Assembly: GCA_016188575.1 (NCBI GenBank)
Contig: JACPHN010000259.1
Span: 1 to 30,745 of the forward strand
Direction: 5' to 3'
Length of the DNA: 30,745 nucleotides
Origin: Candidatus Schekmanbacteria bacterium
GTDB lineage: Bacteria; CSSED10-310; JACPHN01
The first letter of the stretch is position 1; each line of letters starts with the position of its first letter. Shown piece after piece: positions 10,804 to 18,501 of this stretch. Below the pieces are notes generated by a model. It did not search any database. It saw nothing but the letters and a program-made list of their open reading frames with translations, and was not told the origin of the DNA. The position numbers were made by a program, and so were the translations under genes.

Positions 10804-13326
10804 TTAGCTATCACCGCCGGTCCGGCTGCGGCGGAGAAGCTCCTCCATCACCTCATCGTACGGCCGTCCGCCCTGCTCCGCGAGCGGCGCTGTCGCAGCG
10901 GACCGGTCGGCATCCTTCGCCTCCGCCAAGGACCCGACTGGCGGCGACAGCCGGTCGAGGAGGCGCTCGATCTCTCGCAGGGTAAGGGGTTTGACGGCAT
11001 ACGCATCCATTCCCGCGGCGAGCGAACGCCGATGGGCTCCGGACATGACGTCGTCGGTGAGCGCGACGATGCGCAAACCGGCGCCTCGGTCAGCGGCGCG
11101 AATGCGGCTCACGAGCGCTGGATCGCGAACCTCGGGCATGGCGACATCGACGAAAAACAGATCATAGTGACCCCGATCGAGCATTTCCTCGGCTTCCTGG
11201 ATGTCGCCGGCGGCATCCACCAGACAGCCGAGCTTCTCGAGCGCGCGGCACACGACTCTCTGGTTGACCCGATCACGCTCGGCCACAAGCACGCGCGCGC
11301 GCACACTTCGTGTCGGAGGTGGGGACGCGGAAATGGCGCCCATGCGACGGGCCGCGGCGACAGTATGTCGGGTGATCAGGCGCGTTCCGAGGCCGGCCTG
11401 TCGCACGCCCCAGACCATCGACAGGGCCGCGACGAGCTGGCTTTGGCGGAGCGGCCGCACGAGGTACGCGACGTATCCCGCTGCCGCCATCCGTTGGCTG
11501 TCGCCACGCTCGGCGCGCGAGGTAAGGAGCACGAGAGGAGTTGAGCCAATAGCGGGGTCGGCCTTTATCGCGCGCGCCAACGTCTCGCCGTCGAGGCGCG
11601 GCGGGCTATGCTCGAGGATCGCGAGCTGAAATGGCGCGGCGGCATCGGCCGCATGCCGCATCTCGGCCGCGATGTCCGCGTCGGCGCCATGGTCAACCAC
11701 GGTCATGCCTGAAGCCTGGAGCTGCTCCCGCAGGACCCGTCTGGCGACGGGGCTCTCGCCGACGATCAAGACTCGCAGTGCCGTCAGGTCGCCCATGGGG
11801 AGGGGATCGGGAGGTGCGTCCTCGGGCAGCGACACGCACAGGTCGAGATGGACGCAAGAACCCTCGGCTTCGGCGCTGTCGACGGAAATCGTGCCGCCCA
11901 TCAGATCCAGCAGTTGCTTGCTAACTACGAGGCCGAGTCCCGTGCCGCCGTGGCGGCGAGCCAGTGGCTTGTCGCCCTCGCTCAGCGGCGCGAACAGTTG
12001 CTGCCGGAGATCCTTCGCCATGCCGATTCCGGTGTCCTCGACGCTGATCCTGATACGCGCGAAGTCTCGCCTCAGCTCAACAGCGTGTGCATCGATCAGC
12101 ACGTGCCCCGCGTGAGTGAACTTGACCGCGTTGCCAACGACGTTGACGAGAATCTGCCTGATCCGCGCCGGATCACCGGTCACCATTTCAGGTGTGCCAT
12201 GGGCGTAGCGCGCGATCAGCTCGAGGCCTTTCTCGCGCGCCCGGAGCGCCATTACGTCCGCCACCTCCTCGACCGTCAGCCGCAGGTCGAAGGGTATGCG
12301 CTGCAGGCGCACGTCTCCGGAGCGGATTCTCGCAAAGTCGAGCAAGTCGTCGAGCAGCGCCATCATCGTCTCGGACGCGTTCTGGATCGTGTCGAGGTAC
12401 TCGCGCTGCCGTTCATCGACGGGAGTCGAGAGGAGGAGCTCGGTCATGCCGACGACCGCATTCAGCGGGCTGCGGATCTCGTGGCTCATGTTGGCGACAA
12501 GCAGAGATTTCAGGAAGTCGAGATCGGGAGGCCCTTCCTGTGGAGACGTTCTGGTGGGCGCCGCCCCGCCGCGGCCCGCGTCCCAGGTGCGGCCGAGAGC
12601 ACGGCGCGCGGCGGCCCCTGCACGCCTCGCCGCCGGCATCGCGAGCCCCACTGCCAGAGCGAAGGTTGCAGTCAGCCCCAGCACTGCGAACGCGCTCGTG
12701 GAGCTTCGGCGCCCGACCTCGGGCGGCGGCGCGCAGATCACCTCGACGCTGGCCTGTGGGCGATCTCCGGACCCAACCGGCACCCGAGCCCGCGCCCCGC
12801 CGACTTCGCCCCTGCCCGCGAGCTGCCCGCGCGCGGCGACGACCCGCCCTGCGGCGTTGCGCACGATGATGGCGATGGCCGCGCCACTTGCCGCCTCGAG
12901 TGCCTCCACGTAAGGCCCCAAGGGCACCTCAGCGTCCGCACGATTGCGCTCGGTCAGCAGCGCGGCGGCGCTTTCCGCCATCTGTTGGCATTGCCCTGCG
13001 GTCTCGCCGCGGGCAGCGAGCCCCTGCCACACGGCGCTCATCGACCAAACGATGGGCACCAAGAGAAGCGCGCCCATCCCGAACGAGGTCATGGTGGTCA
13101 CGAGCCGCCGGTCTGCTCCTCCTCTCACCGCCCGTGCCCTGCAGTGAGGGACGGCCACCGGAGTATTCGTGTGCTCTTCCATGGCTGTTCTTGGAGCTCG
13201 CTGCTGTTGCCCCAAAAGCAATCGCCCGATCGGCGCGACAGAGATGGCGGCCGCGGCGAAGTGCTCGCGGACAGATAGGTGATTTGCGCTTGCTGTCTTC
13301 ATAGGTAGCAGATTCGCTCCGCTCAT
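10804..13326 (-). CDS. Hybrid sensor histidine kinase with one degenerate and one intact receiver
   Basis: Membrane-anchored hybrid kinase, 840 residues from the ATG at 13326. A membrane helix at about 81-100 and another at about 210-232 flank a short extracytoplasmic region. HisKA carries His282 in MSHEIRSPLNA. The ATPase boxes are NVVGNAVKF, DTGIGM and GGTGLGL. Receiver 1 (about 515-630) is degenerate: the acidic pocket reads VGES, Glu572 (LAILEHS) replaces the phospho-acceptor Asp, and Arg replaces the invariant Lys (LVRPL). Receiver 2 (about 683-795) keeps Asp727 (FFVDVAMP) and the Lys of AVKPL. A short tail follows. No convincing ribosome-binding site precedes 13326 or the later ATGs at 13302 and 13182, so the start is uncertain. 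It begins 53 bases from the divergent DUF1015 gene, which suggests a shared promoter region. Confidence 0.9.
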   Translation of the reverse strand: MSGANLLPMKTASANHLSVREHFAAAAISVAPIGRLLLGQQQRAPRTAMEEHTNTPVAVPHCRARAVRGGADRRLVTTMTSFGMGALLLVPIVWSMSAVWQGLAARGETAGQCQQMAESAAALLTERNRADAEVPLGPYVEALEAASGAAIAIIVRNAAGRVVAARGQLAGRGEVGGARARVPVGSGDRPQASVEVICAPPPEVGRRSSTSAFAVLGLTATFALAVGLAMPAARRAGAAARRALGRTWDAGRGGAAPTRTSPQEGPPDLDFLKSLLVANMSHEIRSPLNAVVGMTELLLSTPVDERQREYLDTIQNASETMMALLDDLLDFARIRSGDVRLQRIPFDLRLTVEEVADVMALRAREKGLELIARYAHGTPEMVTGDPARIRQILVNVVGNAVKFTHAGHVLIDAHAVELRRDFARIRISVEDTGIGMAKDLRQQLFAPLSEGDKPLARRHGGTGLGLVVSKQLLDLMGGTISVDSAEAEGSCVHLDLCVSLPEDAPPDPLPMGDLTALRVLIVGESPVARRVLREQLQASGMTVVDHGADADIAAEMRHAADAAAPFQLAILEHSPPRLDGETLARAIKADPAIGSTPLVLLTSRAERGDSQRMAAAGYVAYLVRPLRQSQLVAALSMVWGVRQAGLGTRLITRHTVAAARRMGAISASPPPTRSVRARVLVAERDRVNQRVVCRALEKLGCLVDAAGDIQEAEEMLDRGHYDLFFVDVAMPEVRDPALVSRIRAADRGAGLRIVALTDDVMSGAHRRSLAAGMDAYAVKPLTLREIERLLDRLSPPVGSLAEAKDADRSAATAPLAEQGGRPYDEVMEELLRRSRTGGDS

Positions 13327-13379
13327 GCTATATCGGCGGCCAAAATCAGCTTCGCCTCTAACGCGTGATCGGAGACATC

Positions 13380-14687
13380 ATGGTGGATGTGTTGCCTTTT
13401 CGCGGTGTGCGATTCGATGAAGCGCGCCTGGGGCGCGGTTTGTCCGCAGTCATCACACCTCCCTACGACGTGATCTCGCCGGACGAGCGCGACGCTTTCT
13501 TTGCGCGCGATCCCCACAACATGGTGCGACTTATCCTGGCACGGCCGGACGCCGGCGCCGGGAGTGACAACCCCCATCTGAGCGCGGCTGCCGCCGCGCG
13601 CGACTGGCGGGCATCGGGAGTCCTGAAAACCGATGTCGAAGCCGGAATGTACTTGCTCGAGCAGGAGTTCTCGGCGAGCGGCGCGCGTTTTCACCGCCGG
13701 GCAGTGCTGGCGCTGGTGGGTATCGATGCCGGCGGGCGCAGCGGATTCGTTCCCCACGAGCAGACCCTGGCGAAGCCGATCGAGGACCGCCTGCAGTTGT
13801 TGCGCACGTGTCGGGCGAGCTTCGAGCCGATCTTTTGCCTCTATCGCGATCGCGAGCTGGCCGTGGAGACGCTTCTCTGGGGTTCTTCGCCAGCGGAGAT
13901 CGCGCGCTTCACCTCTCCCGATGGCGTGCAGACGCGGGTGCTGCGGGTCACCGACCGCGAGCTGCTGGCCTCAGTATCGAGCTTCTTTCGCAGCGAGCGC
14001 CTGATCATCGCGGATGGGCACCACCGGTTTACGGCCGCTTGCCGCTACTGTGACGAAACGGGAGCCGCCCGCGGCGCCCCAAGTGCCTTTCGACTGGCCG
14101 CCCTTGCCGCGCTGGACACGCCGGGCCTGGTTATTCTACCGACACACCGCGTGATCTTGCGCCCAGGTCCGGCTGCGGCCGCTGACCCGGTGGGCAGCCT
14201 GGCGACTCTGGGCCACGTCGAGCGGTTTTCCAGCGCCCAAAGCCTGCTGGAGGCGCTGAACGACCCCGCCGTCTGTGAGCCGTCCCGCGGCGCGTTTGGA
14301 TTCTTTGGAAACGACGGCATCGCTCGGCTGGTCCGCATCAACAGCGACGTGGCGGCTCAGGGGGCGGCCACTGCCGTCGATCGCCTCGACGTGGCGCTCG
14401 TCCATCGCCTGGTGATCGAGCCTCTGTTCGGGCTCACCCCAGAGCTCACGAGAACGGGCGGCCACCTGGCCTATGTCAAGCAGCCGGAGGAAGCCGTCGC
14501 CAAAGTCAGCGACAGTCGGGCGTGCGCCGCGATCCTCCTGCGCGGTACGCAGGTGGGAGCGTTCGCTGCTGTGTTGGACGCAGGTGTGCTCATGCCACAA
14601 AAATCCACGTACTTCTACCCGAAGATTCCCTCCGGAGCGGTCATGTACTTCATGGACGTGCCACCCGAAGCTTCCGGTGAAGCGTGA
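13380..14687 (+). CDS. DUF1015 family protein
   Basis: Conserved cytoplasmic protein of unknown function, 435 residues. It begins MVDVLPFRGVRFDEARLG and continues with VITPPYDVISPDERDAF, the typical N-terminal signature of the DUF1015 family. The family's hallmark DGHHR is at residues 212-216 (IIADGHHRFTAA). The C-terminal KSTYFYPKIPSGAVMY also matches the usual ending. The ATG at 13380 was preferred over the GTG at 13365 because GGAGA lies 5 bases before it and the family starts there. The stop overlaps the start of the next gene (GTGA), so the two are probably co-translated. It is transcribed away from the hybrid kinase. No enzymatic role can be assigned from the sequence. Confidence 0.92.
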   Translation: MVDVLPFRGVRFDEARLGRGLSAVITPPYDVISPDERDAFFARDPHNMVRLILARPDAGAGSDNPHLSAAAAARDWRASGVLKTDVEAGMYLLEQEFSASGARFHRRAVLALVGIDAGGRSGFVPHEQTLAKPIEDRLQLLRTCRASFEPIFCLYRDRELAVETLLWGSSPAEIARFTSPDGVQTRVLRVTDRELLASVSSFFRSERLIIADGHHRFTAACRYCDETGAARGAPSAFRLAALAALDTPGLVILPTHRVILRPGPAAAADPVGSLATLGHVERFSSAQSLLEALNDPAVCEPSRGAFGFFGNDGIARLVRINSDVAAQGAATAVDRLDVALVHRLVIEPLFGLTPELTRTGGHLAYVKQPEEAVAKVSDSRACAAILLRGTQVGAFAAVLDAGVLMPQKSTYFYPKIPSGAVMYFMDVPPEASGEA

Positions 14688-15079
14688 ACCGCGTCTTTCC
14701 GAAGAAGCGGAGAAAGGCGCCGGCGAAAGCCGCTCCGAGTGCCGCCGACGAGGAAGCGCGCGCGCTGCTGGCGCGGCTCGAGGACGCGGCGCACAAGCTG
14801 TCGATCACCGTGCGATACGCCGCCGACCTGCCGCGCGAGGTGGGCGCGGTCCGCATCGCGAGCAGCACCGTGGTGTTTATCCACCGTATGCTCGAGGTGC
14901 CCGAAAAAGCTGCGTTGCTCGCGGAGCAGATCGCGCTGCTCGCTGGTGAGCGGCTGGACGAGGTATATGTCTTGCCCGAAGTGCGCGAGCTCATTGCCGC
15001 CCACGCCGCCACACGACCACCAGTGGGGCCGGCATCGTCGACCTCGCCGGCCGGCGACTCCGGCCCGGTATCCGCGTGA
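14684..15079 (+). CDS. Small conserved hypothetical protein coupled to DUF1015 gene
   Basis: A 131-residue protein starting at a GTG that overlaps the TGA of the DUF1015 gene. The N-terminus is strongly basic (KKRRKAPAKAA). The core, about residues 22-105, reads as a small alpha/beta domain: a helix EARALLARLEDAAHKL, a strand ITVRYA, a strand VRIASSTVVFIHR, a helix PEKAALLAEQIALLAG and the ending DEVYVLPEVRELIAAHA. This layout resembles small uncharacterised proteins that I recall beside other genes of this kind, but no named family is claimed. A low-complexity Pro/Ser/Thr tail ends the chain. It converges on the PilZ/receiver gene with 22 bases between the stops. Codon pattern and overlap support a real gene. 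Confidence 0.72.
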   Translation: MNRVFPKKRRKAPAKAAPSAADEEARALLARLEDAAHKLSITVRYAADLPREVGAVRIASSTVVFIHRMLEVPEKAALLAEQIALLAGERLDEVYVLPEVRELIAAHAATRPPVGPASSTSPAGDSGPVSA

Positions 15080-15101
15080 GCCTCGCGCGCCATCGTCGCG
15101 G

Positions 15102-16241
15102 TCAAAGATGGGCGCCGAGGCGCGCGGCGATTTCGGGGCTGCGCGGCAGGATCTTGTCCAGGACCTGTACCAGTAGCGCCGGCCGCACGGGCTTGAGCAG
15201 GTAGGCGCGCGCGCCGAGCCGAGTTGCGCGCAACACGTCTTGGCGCCGCGCCGAGGTCGAGGCGACAACGACCGGGACATGACCGTGCCGGAGGCTCCCC
15301 TGCAAAATCTCCAGCAAGCCGAACCCGCCGGACTCCCGGGAGTACGGCTCCACGATGACCAGGTCGGGGACGTAGTCGCGTAGCGCCTGCAGGGGGCCAT
15401 CATCCGGGCTCACATTCAGTACGGTGATGTCGGGCCGCGCCTCGGAGATGCGGTTGCGCATGGCCTCTCCGCCGCGCTCCGGGCTGTCGGCGACGAGCAC
15501 GCGCCAGCGCCGTTCGACGGACCCGACTGTGAGCTCGGAGTGCCAGTGACCGGGGGATGACGATGTCTCGTGAGCGCGCAGCCGCTGTTCCAGGGCGACG
15601 GCGGCGTACCGCCCAAGAAACCGCCGAGCCGCCTCATCGATCCGGAGAAAGCGAAACGCCGCCTCACCGCGCGGGCCCGTACGCCGCACCAGCCGCAAGA
15701 TGCTGTCCGGCATTTCCAGATACGCCGCTCCAGCAAGCTCGACGTCCAGGCGATCGAGCCGGCAGAACGCCGGCGGCAGCTTGTCGAACACGGCCTGAAA
15801 TCCAACCCCGGTTACCGACAGCTCGCGGATCTCCGCGGCAATGGTAGGGCGATCGGCACGCAGCAGCAGCTCGCCGGGAGGCACCGGCACCCGCGGGGCT
15901 CCTCGCGCGTCTCCCACCGAGAGCGCTGCGGGCAAGCGCAGGCCAAAGACCAGCTCGCGATCCTTGGGTCTCGCCAACGCGACGAGCGTTTCAAAGTGGT
16001 ACTTGCGCGCCAGGTACACGTAGGAGCCGTAGACGACCATGCCCTCGTCGAGCCGGTCCGCGGCCAACTTTTGGAGCGCGCGGCACCAAAGCACCTGCAG
16101 CCCCTCGTCGTAGCCCACGATCATGCCGTGAATGGGCTCGGCGCGGTCCGGATCCGCCGTCGCGACCTGCATGCGCGTGCCTCCGGATCCGCCGACGCGC
16201 TTCCAGCATGCGTGGGTCTCGCCTCGCTCGAGCAGCTCCAT
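15102..16241 (-). CDS. PilZ-like domain fused to a C-terminal receiver with Glu at the phospho-site
   Basis: Putative cyclic-di-GMP-responsive regulator, 379 residues. The N-terminal third (about 1-110) resembles the beta-barrel that precedes PilZ in YcgR-like proteins. A PilZ-like domain follows: RGAPR at 113-117 fits the RxxxR motif, and ELSVTG at 140-145 fits [D/N]xSxxG with Glu in the first position. A receiver-like domain covers about 255-375. It keeps VLVADS and the Lys of LLKPV, but the phospho-acceptor position is Glu298 (LVIVEPYS), so it is probably not phosphorylated and may be locked. The ATG at 16241 is 5 bases after the guaB stop, close enough for coupled translation. A longer frame overlapping guaB was rejected. 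Cyclic-di-GMP binding is inferred from motifs only. Confidence 0.82.
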   Translation of the reverse strand: MELLERGETHACWKRVGGSGGTRMQVATADPDRAEPIHGMIVGYDEGLQVLWCRALQKLAADRLDEGMVVYGSYVYLARKYHFETLVALARPKDRELVFGLRLPAALSVGDARGAPRVPVPPGELLLRADRPTIAAEIRELSVTGVGFQAVFDKLPPAFCRLDRLDVELAGAAYLEMPDSILRLVRRTGPRGEAAFRFLRIDEAARRFLGRYAAVALEQRLRAHETSSSPGHWHSELTVGSVERRWRVLVADSPERGGEAMRNRISEARPDITVLNVSPDDGPLQALRDYVPDLVIVEPYSRESGGFGLLEILQGSLRHGHVPVVVASTSARRQDVLRATRLGARAYLLKPVRPALLVQVLDKILPRSPEIAARLGAHL

Positions 16242-16246
16242 GACCG

Positions 16247-17701
16247 CTAATGGAAGACCTCGACGTCGTGGAAACCGCTTTCGCGAAGTCCCGCCGGCGT
16301 CATGCGCTGGAACGAAGCGTTGCGCTGCATTTCCAGGATGTTGCGGGCGCCGCAGTAACTGATTCCAGACCGCAATCCACCGACGAGCTGCTTGACGACG
16401 TCCGCGGCCTCGCCCTTCAGCGGGACCACGGCTTCGACGCCCTCGGGGACGATCTCGGAAAGCTCCTCTTCGGACTGGCGAAAGCCGGCACGGTGCGCGC
16501 GGCCGAGCTGCGCCATGACGCTCGCGCTGCCACGGCATAACTTTTGCTTGCGGCCGTTGCGTGAGATGGTGATTCCGGGGCTTTCGTGAGTGCCGGCGAG
16601 CAGGTTCCCGATCATTGCCGAGGAGGCGCCGGCGGCGAGCGCCTTGGTGAGATCTCCAGAAGCCCGAATGCCGCCGTCGGCGATGATCGGCACGGCGGCG
16701 CGCGCCGCGGCCCGAGCGCAGGCCAGCACGGCCGAGAGCTGGGGGACGCCGGCGCCGGTCACGATGCGCGTGATGCAGATCGAGCCGGGTCCAACCCCCA
16801 CCTTGATCGCGTCTATCTCCAGCCCCACCAGCTCTTCGACGGCCTCGGCGGTCGCCACGTTGCCGGCGATCAGCTCGATCTTCGGAAAGCGCTTGCGGAG
16901 CTTGCGAATCGCGAGAATTGCCTGATCGGAATGTCCATGAGCAACGTCTACTACCAGCGCGTCGACGTCCGCCGACACCAGCGCCACGGCGCGTTCCAGG
17001 TAGTCACCGTTGATACCCACGGCAGCGCCCACTCGAAGTCGGCCCCGATCATCCTTCGTGGCATTCGGGTACCGCATCCTCTTGATGATGTCCTTGATCG
17101 TCACCAGTCCGACGAGCCGATCCTGGTCATCCACGATCGGAAACTTCTCCACCTTGTGCGTACGGAACAGATCCTTCGCCGCATCGACATCCAGCCCGGG
17201 CGAGGCCGTCACCACCCGCTCACGGGGCGTCATGAGCTCCGCGATTGGCCGTCCGGGAGAATCGGCGAATAGCGTGTCGCGCGAGGTGAGGATCCCCGCG
17301 AGGCGTCCCTCACCGTCCACTACAATGATTCCCGTCACGCCTTTTTCATGCATCAGCGCCTCTGCTTCCCCGACGGTGCGGTCCGGAGTCATGGAGTAGG
17401 GCGCGTCAATCACCAGGTTCTCGCAGCGCTTCACCTTGAGCGCCTCTTCCACCTGATCCTCCACCGCCATGAAGCGATGCAGCACGCCCAGGCCGCCCAG
17501 CCGTGCCATGGCAATCGCCATTTCCGCTTCCGTAACCGTGTCCATGTTGGCGCTGATGATCGGTATCGCCAGGTCGATGTGGCGGGACAGCCGCGTGCGC
17601 ACGTCGACCTCGGAGCGGCTGCTGACGGGCGAACGCTTGGGAACGAGCAACACATCGTCGAACGTCAGAGCCTCGGGGATCACGGGGGCGGCATGGGACA
17701 T
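16247..17701 (-). CDS. guaB: IMP dehydrogenase
   Basis: NAD-dependent oxidation of IMP to XMP, the committed step of GMP synthesis. From the ATG at 17701 it has 484 residues; GAGGA lies 7 bases before that start, and MSHAAPVIPEALTFDDVLL matches the family N-terminus better than the extension upstream. A tandem CBS pair occupies about 95-210. The catalytic loop GVGPGSICITR carries Cys309, and IIADGGIRASGD follows. The flap is unusual: the usual YRGMGS is CRGSAS (from Cys389), and the Arg-Tyr dyad of DRYF aligns with HRAGF (Arg404, Ala405). The ending VPEGVEAVVPLKG and QLVGGLRSGISYCGA is typical of IMP dehydrogenase, not GMP reductase. The PilZ/receiver gene follows after 5 bases. The divergent flap deserves a check before assigning normal kinetics. 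Confidence 0.9.
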   Translation of the reverse strand: MSHAAPVIPEALTFDDVLLVPKRSPVSSRSEVDVRTRLSRHIDLAIPIISANMDTVTEAEMAIAMARLGGLGVLHRFMAVEDQVEEALKVKRCENLVIDAPYSMTPDRTVGEAEALMHEKGVTGIIVVDGEGRLAGILTSRDTLFADSPGRPIAELMTPRERVVTASPGLDVDAAKDLFRTHKVEKFPIVDDQDRLVGLVTIKDIIKRMRYPNATKDDRGRLRVGAAVGINGDYLERAVALVSADVDALVVDVAHGHSDQAILAIRKLRKRFPKIELIAGNVATAEAVEELVGLEIDAIKVGVGPGSICITRIVTGAGVPQLSAVLACARAAARAAVPIIADGGIRASGDLTKALAAGASSAMIGNLLAGTHESPGITISRNGRKQKLCRGSASVMAQLGRAHRAGFRQSEEELSEIVPEGVEAVVPLKGEAADVVKQLVGGLRSGISYCGARNILEMQRNASFQRMTPAGLRESGFHDVEVFH

Positions 17702-17760
17702 TGCGAATTCCTCGTCAGCGAATTTCTGTGGCTTGCGCTGCCTGAGCATACCGCGGGAGC

Positions 17761-17781
17761 GGGGCGCGCGCCACGCGCCCC
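17761..17781. repeat. GC-rich hairpin upstream of guaB
   Basis: Perfect 8-bp arms GGGGCGCG (17761-17768) and CGCGCCCC (17774-17781) enclose a 5-base loop. A tandem GCTACGT repeat lies next to it (17784-17797). It lies 60-80 bases upstream of guaB and 3 bases after the stop of a possible 27-codon minus-strand reading frame. It could be a leader structure or a terminator of something upstream; no T-run accompanies it. Confidence 0.5.
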
Positions 17782-17784
17782 GCG

Positions 17785-17868
17785 CTACGTGCTACGTGCT
17801 TCAGAATGGCTGGCATCGAACCGGGTCACGATTTGCTCCGCCACATTCGCCAGCTCCATAGCGACCAT
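17785..17868 (-). CDS. Possible 27-residue small ORF upstream of guaB
   Basis: An ATG at 17868 is preceded by GGGAG at 8 bases. It encodes a 27-residue, helix-prone, Met/Ala/Glu-rich peptide beginning MVAMELANVAEQ, and stops just before the GC-rich hairpin. It points in the guaB direction. It may be a leader peptide, a small protein or chance. Nothing matches a family I know. Confidence 0.25.
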   Translation of the reverse strand: MVAMELANVAEQIVTRFDASHSEARST

Positions 17869-17990
17869 GTACGGACTCCCTGATGTTTCGCCCTGTTGCC
17901 CTGAAGCAACGGCGCGGCGAGAGGTCCAACCACTGAAGCACCGATAGCTACTTCATGCGATTTGCTGGTGGCCTGTGTTGCGGGGCCGAG

Positions 17991-18006
17991 TGGCACAGCG
18001 GTTGCA
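17991..18006 (+). promoter_or_regulatory. Sigma-54 (-24/-12) promoter
   Basis: The sequence TGGCACAGCGGTTGCA fits the RpoN consensus TGGCACR-N4-TTGCW at every defined position, with GG at 17992-17993 and GC at 18004-18005. Transcription would begin near 18017, giving a leader of about 34 bases before the ATG of the Cys-rich peptide gene at 18051. Sigma-54 promoters need an enhancer-binding activator; its binding site would lie upstream, in 17870-17980, where no obvious operator is seen. Confidence 0.75.
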
Positions 18007-18050
18007 TGTCGAGCGGCCGAATCCTTCAACACTTCTCAGGAGATTCCAGT

Positions 18051-18314
18051 ATGCGTACCTCGACCACCTCTTCGCTTGCTCTGGCCGGCCTCGCACTCGC
18101 TGGTCTCGTTTTCCTCGCGGGTCCACGCCATGCAGTGGCGGGCAAGTGCCAGGAATGTTCTTCAAAGAACCACGTTTCGCAGTGCAGATTCGTGACCGGC
18201 ACAGGCTTCGCCAAATGTTCCGTCGATCCCGCCACGCAGGACTGTTTCGTCTCTGGGTACTGCGCGGATGGCAGGTCGGATGACGGGGACGAGCCGTGGC
18301 CTTGGTACTACTAG
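18051..18314 (+). CDS. Small secreted cysteine-rich protein
   Basis: An 87-residue precursor. A classic Sec signal peptide (MRTSTTSSLALAGLALAGL, hydrophobic core about 8-23) ends near residue 30 at AVA-GKCQEC. The mature part of about 57 residues has six cysteines (spacing CxxC near the start, then QC, KC, DC, YC) that could form three disulfides, and an acidic, aromatic tail (DDGDEPWPWYY). The ATG at 18051 has AGGAG 8 bases upstream, and a perfect sigma-54 promoter lies 45 bases before it. No family was recognised. It may be a secreted structural or signalling peptide; a toxin-like role would be guesswork. It is followed by a palindromic repeat and the 480-residue exported protein. Confidence 0.82.
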   Translation: MRTSTTSSLALAGLALAGLVFLAGPRHAVAGKCQECSSKNHVSQCRFVTGTGFAKCSVDPATQDCFVSGYCADGRSDDGDEPWPWYY

Positions 18315-18320
18315 GCCGGC

Positions 18321-18377
18321 CTTGGGGGGTGGGCATCTCGCCCACCTCCGACGGAAGGCGGCCACGATGGCCGCCCT
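18321..18377 (+). repeat. Dispersed palindromic (REP-like) repeat, copy A
   Basis: It contains two hairpins: GGTGGGC/GCCCACC around ATCTC and GGCGGCC/GGCCGCC around ACGAT. About four fifths of the positions match the reverse complement of 19978-20034. It lies just after the Cys-rich peptide gene and could act as its terminator. Confidence 0.75.
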
Positions 18378-18501
18378 AAAGCAGCAAATCGACCCCTGGC
18401 CGAAACGGCGAACGCGGCGTGCCAGGCCGCTTTCGCGGGACGGGGCCGACGACAGCTCGGCGCTTGTTGGCTTTCACCTCCTGGCTTGAAGGAAAACGCT
18501 G

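Noticed and set aside
11848-13278. Long plus-strand open frame opposite the second hybrid kinase
   Set aside because: Composition is that of a codon shadow; the minus strand carries HisKA, ATPase and receiver motifs.
15102-15403. Minus-strand frame continuing into 14615 opposite the small DUF1015-linked gene
   Set aside because: It has no motifs, while the plus-strand gene there has a GTGA overlap and protein-like composition.
16242-16538. N-terminal extension of the PilZ/receiver protein
   Set aside because: The added 99 residues are an antisense-like Arg/Pro shadow of the guaB 3' end; the ATG at 16241 follows the guaB stop directly.
17800-17875. tRNA-like T-loop sequence (GGTTCGATGCC on the minus strand)
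   Set aside because: No matching acceptor, D or anticodon stem could be drawn around it.
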